Positions 17,804-25,867 of a stretch of DNA of 59,823 nucleotides are shown here, one piece after another. Under the pieces are notes generated by a model that did not search any database, was not told where the DNA came from, and worked only from the letters and a program-made list of their open reading frames with translations. Source of the DNA: Synechococcus sp. CS-1331 (GTDB taxonomy: Bacteria; Cyanobacteriota; Cyanobacteriia; PCC-6307; Cyanobiaceae); contig JAHLYQ010000032.1 in the NCBI GenBank assembly GCA_025127975.1, positions 1-59,823 on the forward strand, given 5' to 3'. How positions within the stretch are numbered: the first letter of the stretch is position 1; each line of letters opens with the position of its first letter. The translations under genes and the position numbers were made by a program.

Positions 17804-18370
17804 GGCAGCGATTCTGCTTCTGCGGGCTTCCTGCAGCGGCTTGATGTGGCGAATCTGCAGGCCCAGGCCGATTCCGTTGCCGCCGAGATCGGCAGCCAGC
17901 TGGCCGGCTACCTGAAGACGCTGGAGGAGAAATACGAAGTGTTGGCGAAGCGACTGCCGGTGTTCGCTAAGCCCACCAATGCCCGCAAGGGGCATCCATC
18001 AACTTTCGCCCCGGGACGAGCGAGGCAAACCGCAAGCGCTAAGGGCTCTTATTCAACATGAAAGCCGTTTCCTTGAATAAGTTGACGGCGTATTCAAAGT
18101 TCGTCCGTTCGTCCGGGAGGGTTACGTGCGGCGCGGGGCCACCGGCCACTACTAGGTCGCCTCGATGGCGTCTCCACCCTGCTTCCCCACAGGTGATCTG
18201 GTGGAGCTCTCCAGCTACGTGCACCTTCGTCAGCCTGAAGGTTGCATTGGGACTGGGTTACGCGACGCTGAGCGCCCGGCCACTTTCCGGTGGGTTCCCG
18301 GTAAACTGACGGTGTTGGCCCAGCGCATCCGGGGCTGGCCTCCACCACCACTACCTTCGGCAGCGAAGCC
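17804..18370. other. Probable gene graveyard between cupin and RHH genes
   Basis: No convincing intact gene fits this 567-base stretch. The plus frame around 17810-17990 encodes a coherent helical segment (LQAQADSVAAEIGSQLAGYL then KTLEEKYEVLAKRLP). That resembles the tail of a larger coiled-coil protein but has no proper start. On the minus strand at 18040-18130 there is PHVTLPDERTNFEYAVNLF, also without clear ends. These are probably remnants. Confidence 0.35.
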
Positions 18371-18571
18371 ATGCCACGTCTGGAAGTCAGGGTCAGTGAA
18401 GACCTGCAGCGCGATTTGGATGCCTTTGCGCGGGAAGACGAAACCACGCGCAACGAAATCATCCGTCGCGCTATGGCCCTTTACGCTCATGCCAGAGCCG
18501 AAGTCAATCAAGGTGGTGCTGTCATTCTTCAGTCTCCCGAGGGAACGAGTCGGCAAATCGTTGCCCTGTAA
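18371..18571 (+). CDS. Ribbon-helix-helix (CopG-like) protein
   Basis: A 66-residue protein: beta strand MPRLEVRVSEDLQRDLDAFA, then RNEIIRRAMALYAHA, the two helices of a ribbon-helix-helix DNA-binding fold, plus a short C-terminal tail. Such proteins act as dimeric repressors or antitoxins. It is followed within 20 bases by a small membrane-protein gene rather than a typical toxin, which suggests the two form a unit. Confidence 0.7.
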   Translation: MPRLEVRVSEDLQRDLDAFAREDETTRNEIIRRAMALYAHARAEVNQGGAVILQSPEGTSRQIVAL

Positions 18572-18591
18572 GGCGCCCTTCAGCTTTCACC

Positions 18592-18879
18592 ATGCCAAAT
18601 GCTGATTCGCTTAATCTGAAGACGGAAGATGACCTTTCGGTCCCAGGAGCTGGCGGGAAGACGTCGAAATATAAGACTGAAAGGGAAGAGTCTGCTCAGG
18701 AAGAAGCGCACCGCCATAAGAAAGAAACCAGAGAGCATTGGTTCAGGATTGGACTGATTGCCTCGATCCTTATTGCAATGGTTGTTTACGTAACTTCGGC
18801 ATCCAGCCAGGATGACAAGAAGTGGGGATTTGGTATCATTGGAACCATTGTCGGTTACGCGATCAGAGGGCCTCTCTGA
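18592..18879 (+). CDS. Small membrane protein
   Basis: A 95-residue protein. The first ~45 residues are charged and hydrophilic (KYKTEREESAQEEAHRHKK). A transmembrane helix follows (IGLIASILIAMVVYVTSA), then a second weakly hydrophobic segment (GFGIIGTIVGYAIRG). Function unknown. It lies directly after the RHH gene, and its stop overlaps the ATG of the following XRE-like gene (TGATG at 18877-18881). The three may form one small operon. Confidence 0.55.
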   Translation: MPNADSLNLKTEDDLSVPGAGGKTSKYKTEREESAQEEAHRHKKETREHWFRIGLIASILIAMVVYVTSASSQDDKKWGFGIIGTIVGYAIRGPL

Positions 18880-19208
18880 TGGGAGTAAACGGCTCCTTCT
18901 CTGAACTCACCAAGGACTTCAGCCCAGAGCGACTGGAGCGCATTGAGCAGCGCAAGGAGCAGCTGCGGCAGGAAATGACCCTGGCCAAAAACCTCAACGT
19001 CAAGCAGGCCGAGATCTCCAAGATCGAGAATCGGGCCGACATGCTGATGAGCACCCTGCGCAACTTCGTCCAGGCCATCGGTGGTGATCTGGAGGTGAGG
19101 GCTGTTTTCCCCGACCGCGCCATTGAGATCAGCATCTTTTCGTCTTTGGCCGGCAAGCCCGGCAAGGCACCCACTGGCAAAAAGAAACAGCCGTTGGTCG
19201 AGGCTTAG
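18879..19208 (+). CDS. XRE/HigA-like antitoxin with a shortened HTH
   Basis: The 109-residue protein contains VKQAEISKIENRADM, then LMSTLRNFVQAIGGDLEVRA and FPDR. This is the second half of an XRE helix-turn-helix plus the tail typical of HigA-type antitoxins. In the family as I recall it, some 12-15 residues (first HTH helices) lie between the MTLA-like stretch and the recognition helix; here MTLAKNLNVKQAEIS joins them directly. That suggests an in-frame deletion that would damage DNA binding. ATG 18879 overlaps the previous stop and fits better than the upstream start. No toxin gene follows. Confidence 0.6.
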   Translation: MGVNGSFSELTKDFSPERLERIEQRKEQLRQEMTLAKNLNVKQAEISKIENRADMLMSTLRNFVQAIGGDLEVRAVFPDRAIEISIFSSLAGKPGKAPTGKKKQPLVEA

Positions 19209-19269
19209 AGCCCTCTTGCCTGGTTCGACTGAGGCCCGGCGGCGGCATCGGCAATTGTCCTGATTGAAA

Positions 19270-19343
19270 CGCCCCCTGTTGGATTCGAACCAACGACCGG
19301 CTGCTTAGAAGGCAGCTGCTCTATCCGGCTGAGCTAAGGGAGC
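19270..19343 (-). tRNA. tRNA-Arg (anticodon UCU)
   Basis: On the minus strand a full cloverleaf can be folded. The acceptor stem is GCTCCCT with AGGGGGC. The D arm contains AGCTCAGCCGGATAGAGC. The anticodon stem GCTGC/GCAGC has loop CTTCTAA (anticodon TCT at positions 34-36). The T arm is GTTGG/CCAAC with TTCGAAT. The discriminator is G and CCA is not encoded. It decodes AGA. Confidence 0.93.
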
Positions 19344-19464
19344 TGGGTGGGTCGATCAGGGGTGGCTGTCACCGCCCCACGGCCTTGAACCATGATCGCC
19401 CAGCCCCTGTCGGCTCCACAAGTTCCCCAGCTCAGGCAAGATTGGGGGCTACTTGGCTCCGCCC

Positions 19465-19698
19465 ATGCCTTCCAAACTGCTGCTTGCCACCCTTGCCCTG
19501 CTGGCCATGGGCACACCGCTGGCTGCCAGGGCCATGAATCTGGACCAGGCCTGTGAGAGGTTTGCCAGCAGACTCACTGCTGCCCAGGCTTCAGGTGATA
19601 GCCAGCAGGCCCAGACCATCTATCAGAAGGGCAGCCAGCGCATCGCCGCCAACTTCAATGGCGCCACCTGCCCGAACGTCCAGCCGCCCAAGCCTTGA
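19465..19698 (+). CDS. Small secreted protein, unknown function
   Basis: A 77-residue protein with a typical signal peptide (LLLATLALLAMGTPLAARA), likely cleaved after ARA. The mature part of ~50 residues has two cysteines (QACERF and GATCPNV) that could form one disulfide. Start ATG 19465 is preferred over TTG 19453 because it places the basic residue directly before the hydrophobic core. No family is recognised. Confidence 0.6.
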   Translation: MPSKLLLATLALLAMGTPLAARAMNLDQACERFASRLTAAQASGDSQQAQTIYQKGSQRIAANFNGATCPNVQPPKP

Positions 19699-19747
19699 GT
19701 CCAAAGGTCTGTGCCCCTAGAGTGGCATGCTGAGCTTGTCTTGTCCC

Positions 19748-20488
19748 ATGGCTGCCACCCGGCTTTCCGACAGCCAGAAAATCGAGATCGTGGCGCGATA
19801 CCGCGCAGGGGAGGGTAGCAGTGAGCTGGCTGGGGCCTTTGGCTGTAGTGCAATCACCGTCAGCCGGGCTGTCAAGGCTGCCCTCGAACCCGCCGAATAC
19901 GACCAGCTCAAACAGCAGCGCAGTCGCCCGGCCAAACCAGCCCCTGTGCAGCTGCTGGACCCGCCCCAACCCCCGCAAATCCAGCCCGAAATAGGAGCAG
20001 AGCCAGAAACATCAGGGCCCGAAACAGCATCAGCAGATGACGGCGTTGCCGTGCTGGCGATCGAAGATGCGGATGATTTCGGCGACGACTTCAGCGATGA
20101 TTTCGGCGACGACGAGCTGGCCGATCAGTTCGTTGAGGTGACCCCGCTGCTGGCCGATCAGCCAGGCGAGCCGGCCCGCTGCCAGCCCCTGGCGGAGGCG
20201 CCCCTGCCCGCAAGTGTCTACATGCTCGTCGACAAGATCGTCGAACTCCAGGCCAGGCCCCTCAAGGAGTTTCCAGAGCTGGGCCTGTTGCCCGATGGGG
20301 AAGGGGACCGCCAGGCCCTGCTGGTTTTTGCCAATCCCCGCCAGGCCAAACGCCACTGCGGCCGCAGTCAGCGGGTGATCAAGGTTCCCGATACCCGGGT
20401 GCTTGAGCGCACCGCGCCCTACCTGATCGCCCAGGGCATCAGCCGTGTGGTGATTGAGGGCAGTCTCTATTCCCTGCCGGGCAGCTGA
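19748..20488 (+). CDS. HTH-domain protein with acidic linker
   Basis: A 246-residue protein. The N-terminus (SDSQKIEIVARYRAGEGSSE, then LAGAFGCSAITVSRAVKAAL) is a Homeodomain-like/resolvase-type helix-turn-helix, as also found in transposases. A proline-rich linker and a strongly acidic repeat (DDFGDDFSDDFGDDELADQF) follow. The C-terminal domain of ~90 residues contains PLKEFPELGLLPDGEGDRQ and LVFANPRQAKRHCGRSQRVI. The combination suggests a cyanobacterial regulatory protein rather than a transposase, as no DDE motif is present. Start ATG 19748 is better placed than 19727. Its 3' end overlaps the next, convergent gene by 22 bases. Confidence 0.65.
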   Translation: MAATRLSDSQKIEIVARYRAGEGSSELAGAFGCSAITVSRAVKAALEPAEYDQLKQQRSRPAKPAPVQLLDPPQPPQIQPEIGAEPETSGPETASADDGVAVLAIEDADDFGDDFSDDFGDDELADQFVEVTPLLADQPGEPARCQPLAEAPLPASVYMLVDKIVELQARPLKEFPELGLLPDGEGDRQALLVFANPRQAKRHCGRSQRVIKVPDTRVLERTAPYLIAQGISRVVIEGSLYSLPGS

Positions 20489-20709
20489 TCGCTGCGGGGG
20501 GCTGCCAGTGCCGCGCTGCAGCCACCGCTGAGCACCCCGATCACCAGGGCCAGCCCCACCAGGAAGCCAGCCGGCAGGGGGGCGGTGCGGCTGAAGCCGA
20601 GGTTGAGACTGGGCCGTTGTTCGAGGTTCTGGGCGCCCAGGCAAAGGATCAGCAGCAGCAGGCTGCCGCCCAGCAGGCTGGTCAGCAGCAGACGCAGGCG
20701 CACAAGCAT
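20467..20709 (-). CDS. Small two-helix membrane protein (LapA-like size)
   Basis: An 80-residue protein with two transmembrane helices (LLLTSLLGGSLLLLILCLGA and GFLVGLALVIGVLSGGCSAA) separated by a polar loop (QNLEQRPSLNLGFSR). The spacing is like DUF1049/LapA domain proteins. Function unknown. It lies 32 bases downstream of rsmI on the same strand and probably shares its transcript; its end overlaps the convergent HTH gene. Confidence 0.6.
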   Translation of the reverse strand: MLVRLRLLLTSLLGGSLLLLILCLGAQNLEQRPSLNLGFSRTAPLPAGFLVGLALVIGVLSGGCSAALAAPRSDQLPGRE

Positions 20710-20741
20710 CAAGGGCTAGTAGCTCGTGGGAGTCTGACGCC

Positions 20742-21650
20742 TCAGCTGGCTTGGTGCAGCAGGGCGTAGAGCTCCCGCTTGCTGTGGCCGGTGCGCTCCG
20801 CCACCAGTTTGGCGGCCGCATTGCTGCTGTGGCCAGCAGCCTGCAGGGCCCGCAATTCGGCGCTGAGGGCGGCGGCATCCCAGCACGGTGGCGGCGGCAC
20901 TGGGGCACCGCCCAGCACCAGGGTGCACTCCCCCTGGGGGGGCGTGCGGCGGAAGTGCTCGAGGGCCGCTGAAACCGTGGGCCCTACCTGCTCCTCGTGT
21001 TTTTTGGTGAGTTCTCGGGCCACCCGCAGGGGCCGGTCGCCCAGCACCGCCAGCAGATCGGTGAGCAGCTCCAGCAGCCGGTGGGGCGCTTCAAACAGCA
21101 CCAGGGTGCGCTGCTCTTCCGCCAGTTCCTGCAGTCGCTGGCGACGCTGGTTTGGCTTGGGCGGCAGGAAGCCCTCAAAGCAGAAGCGGCCGCTGGGCAG
21201 GCCGCTACTCACCAGGGCTGTGGTGACAGCGCTGGGGCCGGGGATGCAGATCACCGCCAGCCCCGCCTGTCGGGCCGCTGCCACCAGCGCCTCGCCCGGA
21301 TCGGAGATGCCCGGCAGCCCCGCGTCACTGATCAGGGCCAGGGCTTCGCCGGCGGCCAGGGCCTCGAGCAGTTCGGGGATGCGGGCGGTTTGGTTGTGGG
21401 CGTGGAAGCTCACCAGCCTCGGCCCCTGCTCTTTCTGGCGCAGCCCCAGTTGGTGCAGCAGCAGGCCGCTGCGGCGGGTGTCTTCACAGGCGATACGGCT
21501 GACGCCCACCAGCACCTGGCGGGCCCGGGGCGAGAGGTCGGACAGGTTGCCGATCGGGGTGCCCACCAGGTAGAGCACACCTGGGGCTGGTTCGCTGGCT
21601 TGCACGGCTCCGGGGGTGCTCCTGCACAATGCTGATCCCTGCGCTCCCAT
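20742..21650 (-). CDS. rsmI: 16S rRNA (cytidine-1402-2'-O) methyltransferase RsmI
   Basis: SAM-dependent enzyme that 2'-O-methylates C1402 in the ribosomal P site. The tetrapyrrole-methylase fold is clear: LYLVGTPIGNLSDL at the N-terminus, ACEDTRRSG, the glycine-rich LISDAGLPGISDPG, IPGPSAVTTALVSSGL, and LVLFEAPHRL. At 302 residues it is a little long. The ATG at 21650 overlaps the divergent cysQ ATG, and similarity begins only ~26 residues later, so GTG 21608 may be the true start. Confidence 0.93.
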   Translation of the reverse strand: MGAQGSALCRSTPGAVQASEPAPGVLYLVGTPIGNLSDLSPRARQVLVGVSRIACEDTRRSGLLLHQLGLRQKEQGPRLVSFHAHNQTARIPELLEALAAGEALALISDAGLPGISDPGEALVAAARQAGLAVICIPGPSAVTTALVSSGLPSGRFCFEGFLPPKPNQRRQRLQELAEEQRTLVLFEAPHRLLELLTDLLAVLGDRPLRVARELTKKHEEQVGPTVSAALEHFRRTPPQGECTLVLGGAPVPPPPCWDAAALSAELRALQAAGHSSNAAAKLVAERTGHSKRELYALLHQAS

Positions 21651-22584
21651 GATGCCGGCTCACCATCCCCTGCCTTCAGGGATTGCATTGGAGGCGCTGG
21701 TGGTGGAGTTGCGGCGGCTCAGCTGGGGAGCGGCCGATATTTTGCTGGCCTATGGCCGCGGCGAGCAGCCCCCCTACGGCTTTGCCCGGGCCCTCAGCGT
21801 TGAGGAGGGCGGCGAGGGCCCGGTGAGTGCGGCCGATCTGGCGGTGAACCGCTGGCTTCTCGATGGTCTGGCAGGCGCCTTCCCTGCGGCCGCTTGGACC
21901 GTACTCAGTGAGGAGACCGCTAAGGAGCAACTGACGCCGGGCGAACCCCTGGCCGCTGAGTGGCTGTGGATCCTCGATCCCCTCGATGGCACCAAGGATT
22001 TTTTGCAGGGCACCGGTGAGTACGCCGTGCATCTGGCGCTGGTGCATCGCGGTGAACCCGTGCTGGGGGTGGTGCTGCTGCCGGAGATGGAGGAGCTGTG
22101 GCTGGGTGTGATGGCCAGCCTCAGTGGAGGGGCCAGCGAGGCCTGGTGCGAAAACCGGGCGGGAGATCGCCAGCCGGTGCGCTTCAGCGGCCGGCGGGCC
22201 CTGGGCGAACTGGTGCTGGTGGCCAGCCGCAACCACCGGGACCAGCGGCTGGAGCAGTTGCTGGCCGCTTTAGCCCTGGGCGACACCAGGGCGATCGGCA
22301 GTGTGGGCGGCAAGGTGGCCACGATCCTGCGCGGCGAAACAGACCTCTACATCTCGCTTTCGGGCAAGAGCGCTCCCAAGGATTGGGATATGGCCGCTCC
22401 TGAAGCAGTGCTGCGGGCCGCTGGGGGCGCCTTCTGCCATGCCGATGGTCGGCCGCTGGCCTACAACAGCGGTGACGTGCGCCAGGCAGGGTGCCTGGTA
22501 GCAAGCCATGGCCTAAGCCACCTGGAACTGTGCCAGAAGGCGGCTGCGGCCATGGCCTCAATTGATCCTGATTTCAGGCTCTAG
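21649..22584 (+). CDS. cysQ: 3'(2'),5'-bisphosphate nucleotidase, CysQ/inositol monophosphatase family
   Basis: Mg-dependent phosphatase of the IMPase fold, about 311 residues. The metal site is visible: SEET, then DPLDGTKDFLQGTGEY with the family DPxDGT, and DWDMAAPEAVL toward the C-terminus. The family removes the 3' phosphate from PAP left by sulfate assimilation. An inositol-phosphatase role cannot be excluded. Start is either of two adjacent ATGs (21649 or 21652), just overlapping the divergent rsmI start. An 11-bp tandem repeat begins at its stop codon. Confidence 0.85.
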   Translation: MMPAHHPLPSGIALEALVVELRRLSWGAADILLAYGRGEQPPYGFARALSVEEGGEGPVSAADLAVNRWLLDGLAGAFPAAAWTVLSEETAKEQLTPGEPLAAEWLWILDPLDGTKDFLQGTGEYAVHLALVHRGEPVLGVVLLPEMEELWLGVMASLSGGASEAWCENRAGDRQPVRFSGRRALGELVLVASRNHRDQRLEQLLAALALGDTRAIGSVGGKVATILRGETDLYISLSGKSAPKDWDMAAPEAVLRAAGGAFCHADGRPLAYNSGDVRQAGCLVASHGLSHLELCQKAAAAMASIDPDFRL

Positions 22585-22624
22585 CGGTTTGCTAGCAGTT
22601 CCTTAGCAGTTTCCTAGCGGTACC
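22581..22624. repeat. Four tandem copies of an 11-bp repeat at the cysQ stop codon
   Basis: Units CTAGCGGTTTG (22581), CTAGCAGTTCC (22592), TTAGCAGTTTC (22603) and CTAGCGGTACC (22614) follow each other without gaps. The first includes the cysQ stop TAG. The last unit also forms the left arm of the hairpin at 22613-22642. A period of 11 bp is one helical turn. Confidence 0.8.
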
Positions 22625-22642
22625 CGGGCGGGCGCCGCTAGG
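22613..22642. terminator. Hairpin between convergent cysQ and pnp
   Basis: CCTAGCGG (22613-22620) and CCGCTAGG (22635-22642) form a perfect 8-bp stem around a GC-rich 14-base loop. It lies between two convergent genes, so it could stop transcription from both sides. No run of T follows on either strand, so factor-independent termination is uncertain. Confidence 0.5.
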
Positions 22643-22667
22643 GGCTGAAACGATGATCCACCAGCCC

Positions 22668-24809
22668 TCAGACGGGCACGGGCACGGGGGCTTCTTCCGA
22701 TTGGGGCACGCCGCGCAGGGTGAGGTTGATACGGCCGCGGTTGTCGATTTCGCGCACCCGCACGGTGACCGGATCGCCAACGTTCACCACATCTTCCACC
22801 TTTTCCACCCGGGATTCAGAGAGCTGGGAGATGTGGATCATGCCCTCCTTGCCCGGCAGGATCTCAACGAAGGCACCGATCGGGATGACGCGGGTGACGG
22901 CACCGCTGAACACCTCTCCCTCGCTGATGCGGCGGGTGAGGCCTTCAATGATGCGCTGGGCCTCCTCGGCGGCGGCGCCATCGTGGCTGGCGATCGTGAC
23001 GATGCCGCCATCTTCGATGTCGATCTTGGTGTTGGTGCGCTCCGTGATGCCCTTGATCGTGCGGCCGCCGGGGCCGATCACGGTGCCGATCAGCTCCGGA
23101 TCAATTCGGAAGCTGAGCAGGCGCGGGGCGTGGGGCGACATGGTGTCGCGGGGCTTGTCGATCGCCTCGAGCATCTTCTCGAGGATGTGCAGCCTGGCGG
23201 GGCGGGCCTGCTGGATGGCTTCGGCAATCGTTTTGACGTTAAGGCCCGTGACCTTCATGTCCATCTGCAGGGCGGTGATGCCCTTCTCGGTGCCGGCCAC
23301 CTTGAAGTCCATATCGCCGAGGAAATCCTCGATGCCCTGGATGTCGGTAAGGATGCGCACCTCGTCGCCCTCCTTGATCAGGCCCATCGCCGCGCCGCTC
23401 ACCGGAGCCTTGAGTGGCACACCGGCATCCATCAGGGCCAGGGTGCTGCCGCACACCGAACCCATCGAGGTGGAGCCGTTGGAGCTGAGGCACTCCGAAA
23501 CCACGCGCAGCACGTAGGGGAAGGATTCCTTGCTGGGCAGCACCGGCAGGATTGCCCGCTCGGCCAGGGCGCCATGGCCCACCTCGCGGCGGCCGGGGGA
23601 GCGCATCGGCTTGGTTTCGCCGGTGGAGTAGGGCGGGAAGTTGTAGTGGTGCAGGTAGTGCTTCTCGGTGGACGGGTTGAGGTCGTCGAGTTCCTGGGCA
23701 TCGCTCGGGGTGCCGAGGGTGGCGCAGGAGAGCACCTGGGTGAGGCCCCGCTGGAACAGGGCTGAACCGTGCACCCGCTTGGGCAGTACGCCGGCGGCGG
23801 CGCTGATCGGGCGCACCTCATCGAGGTTGCGGCCATCGACGCGCTTGCCGTCCTTGACGATCTGGGCGCGCATCAGCTTTTTGGTGAGGCTCTTGAAGCT
23901 GTTGGCCAGGGCCTTGCCGTTGCTGCTCACCGCCAGCTTCACCGCGTCGTCGTCGGCCAGGGCGGAGATTTTCTCCTTCACCCCGGCCTTGATTGCATCG
24001 AGCTTTTCGTCGCGCTCGGGCTTGGTCTGGGAGAACTGCATGAGCACTTCGCCGATGCCGCCGGCACATTCCTGCTCCAGGAAGTTGGGGAGGGTGGCGT
24101 CGATGACCTGGGGCTCGGGGAACACCTGCTCGATGCCGAGCTCCTTGAGCAGATTTTGTTGGGCCTTGATCAGTTCACCGATGGCTTCATAGCCGAAGTC
24201 GATCGCTTCGATCACATCCTGCTCGGGGAGCTGGTTGGCACCGGCTTCCACCATGATCACTCCCTCGGGCGTGCCGGCCACAACCAGATCCAGCTCGCTG
24301 CGCTCGATCTCGCGGAAGCTGGGGTTGAGCACGAAGTCGTCACCCAGCAGGCCGACTCGCACCGCGGCCATCGGGCCCTGGAAGGGGATGCGGGCCAGCA
24401 GGGTGGCCAGGGAGGCGCCGGTCACGGCCAGCACATCGGGCGGCACCCGCTCATCGAGGGAGAGGCAGGTGGCCACGATTTGGATGTCGTCCCGCATCCA
24501 GCTGGGGAATAGGGGCCGCATCGGCCGATCAATCAGGCGGCAGGTGAGGATCGCCCGTTCGGGGGGGCGCGCTTCGCGACGGAAGAAGCTGCCAGGGATG
24601 CGACCGGCGGCGTAGAGCCGCTCTTCGTAGTCGCACATCAGGGGGAGGAAATCGATGCCTTCGCGGCCTCCTGAGCGGGTGGCGGTTACCAGAACTGAGG
24701 TATCACCACATTCGACCAGCACCGAGCCCCCGGCTTGGGGGGCAAAACGACCGGTGGTCAGCCGGATCTCCCGACCATCGAAGGAGATCGACTGAGTTTG
24801 TCCTTGCAC
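22668..24809 (-). CDS. pnp: Polyribonucleotide nucleotidyltransferase (PNPase)
   Basis: Phosphorolytic 3'-5' exoribonuclease of the RNA degradation machinery. The 713 residues comprise two RNase PH-like domains with an all-helical domain between them, then KH ([17 protein letters not shown]) and S1 ([19 protein letters not shown]) domains at the C-terminus. The second RNase PH core shows FPPYSTGE and [12 protein letters not shown]. Start codon is GTG at 24809. Trimeric enzyme; in cyanobacteria it also polyadenylates RNA. Confidence 0.97.
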   Translation of the reverse strand: MQGQTQSISFDGREIRLTTGRFAPQAGGSVLVECGDTSVLVTATRSGGREGIDFLPLMCDYEERLYAAGRIPGSFFRREARPPERAILTCRLIDRPMRPLFPSWMRDDIQIVATCLSLDERVPPDVLAVTGASLATLLARIPFQGPMAAVRVGLLGDDFVLNPSFREIERSELDLVVAGTPEGVIMVEAGANQLPEQDVIEAIDFGYEAIGELIKAQQNLLKELGIEQVFPEPQVIDATLPNFLEQECAGGIGEVLMQFSQTKPERDEKLDAIKAGVKEKISALADDDAVKLAVSSNGKALANSFKSLTKKLMRAQIVKDGKRVDGRNLDEVRPISAAAGVLPKRVHGSALFQRGLTQVLSCATLGTPSDAQELDDLNPSTEKHYLHHYNFPPYSTGETKPMRSPGRREVGHGALAERAILPVLPSKESFPYVLRVVSECLSSNGSTSMGSVCGSTLALMDAGVPLKAPVSGAAMGLIKEGDEVRILTDIQGIEDFLGDMDFKVAGTEKGITALQMDMKVTGLNVKTIAEAIQQARPARLHILEKMLEAIDKPRDTMSPHAPRLLSFRIDPELIGTVIGPGGRTIKGITERTNTKIDIEDGGIVTIASHDGAAAEEAQRIIEGLTRRISEGEVFSGAVTRVIPIGAFVEILPGKEGMIHISQLSESRVEKVEDVVNVGDPVTVRVREIDNRGRINLTLRGVPQSEEAPVPVPV

Positions 24810-24874
24810 TTGCGCTTATGTCCTGTTGTTGTCAACGGACATTCTCGCATTTTGCCCGGCGCCTGGGGCCCGAC

Positions 24875-25177
24875 TCACCAGGAGGATTTCACGACACCGG
24901 GGAGCTCGCCCTTGTGGGCCCGCTCGCGCAACTGGTTGCGGCAGAGGCCGAAATCGCGGTAGAAGCCCCGGGGCTTGCCAGTGGCCCAGCAGCGGTTGCG
25001 CACGCGGGAGGGGGCGCTGTTGCGGGGCAGGCCCTGGATCTTGCGATGGATCTCCAGGCGCTCCATCGGATCGGCAGCTGCGTCAAAGGCCGCCTTGAGG
25101 GCAGCTCGCTTGGCGGCGAAACGCTCCACGATCTTCTTGCGCTTCACATCGCGCGCAATCATCGATTTCTTCGCCAT
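24875..25177 (-). CDS. rpsN: 30S ribosomal protein S14
   Basis: A 100-residue S14 of the zinc-independent type (no CxxC pairs). It begins [13 protein letters not shown] and ends with the strongly conserved [19 protein letters not shown] and KSSW. It binds 16S rRNA in the head of the small subunit. It stands alone here, 65 bases upstream of pnp on the same strand, as is common in cyanobacteria where rpsN is outside the main ribosomal operon. Confidence 0.98.
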   Translation of the reverse strand: MAKKSMIARDVKRKKIVERFAAKRAALKAAFDAAADPMERLEIHRKIQGLPRNSAPSRVRNRCWATGKPRGFYRDFGLCRNQLRERAHKGELPGVVKSSW

Positions 25178-25213
25178 GCGGCCTGGGTTGCAAACAGTTA
25201 GGTATTGCTGAGC

Positions 25214-25867
25214 TTACCCTGAAGGCCTGCTGCCCATGGGGCAGAGGTCGGCGATCGGACAGTCGCCGCAGCGAGGCTTGCGGGCCGTGCACACGGCCCG
25301 GCCGTGGAAGATCAGCCGGATTGAGAGGTTCTGCCAGTCGGCCTGGGCCACCAGTTTCATCAGGTCGGGTTCGATTCGCCGGGGCTCCTTGTGGCGGCTG
25401 AGCTGCAGGCGCTGGGCCAGTCGGCTCACGTGGGTATCCACGGTGACCCCGGCGTTGATGCCAAAGCACCAGGCCAGCACCACCGAGGCGGTTTTGCGGG
25501 CCACCCCAGGCAGCAGCAGCAACTCCTCCATGGTTTGCGGCACATTGCCGCCATGGTGCTCAACCAGCAGCCGGGAGGCACCCACGATCGCCTTGGCCTT
25601 GTTGCGAAAGAAACCGGTGGACTGCACATAGGGTTCCACCTCGCCGGGCTCCACCTCTGCTGCTGCTGCTGCATCGGGGAAGCGTTCAAACAGGGCTGGG
25701 GTAACCAGGTTGACCCTGACGTCAGTGCACTGGGCCGAGAGCATGGTGGCCACCAGCAGCTCGTAGGGATTGCGCCAGTCGAGCGAGCAGGTGGCTTCGG
25801 GGTAGAGCTCCCCGAGGCGCGCCAGCAACTCGGGTGCGCGCCTGCGGGCACTGGCCAGGCGGGGCAT
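25214..25867 (-). CDS. nth: Endonuclease III (DNA glycosylase/AP lyase)
   Basis: Base-excision repair enzyme removing oxidised pyrimidines. The helix-hairpin-helix LPGVARKTASVVLAW holds the catalytic lysine (VARKTA), and VDTHVSRLAQRL provides the catalytic aspartate. The C-terminal 4Fe-4S site reads CTARKPRCGDCPIADLCP, the exact C-x6-C-x2-C-x5-C spacing. At 217 residues it is full length. Its ATG overlaps the stop of rseP (ATGA at 25867-25864), so the two are co-translated. Confidence 0.97.
   Translation of the reverse strand: MPRLASARRRAPELLARLGELYPEATCSLDWRNPYELLVATMLSAQCTDVRVNLVTPALFERFPDAAAAAEVEPGEVEPYVQSTGFFRNKAKAIVGASRLLVEHHGGNVPQTMEELLLLPGVARKTASVVLAWCFGINAGVTVDTHVSRLAQRLQLSRHKEPRRIEPDLMKLVAQADWQNLSIRLIFHGRAVCTARKPRCGDCPIADLCPMGSRPSG

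Noticed and set aside
18039..18224. 61-codon minus-strand frame
   Set aside because: One stretch looks protein-like, but start and neighbours give no support; kept only as part of the remnant region.
22653..23765. 370-codon plus-strand frame
   Set aside because: It is antisense to pnp, which is an unmistakable full-length gene; the frame encodes only low-complexity shadow sequence.
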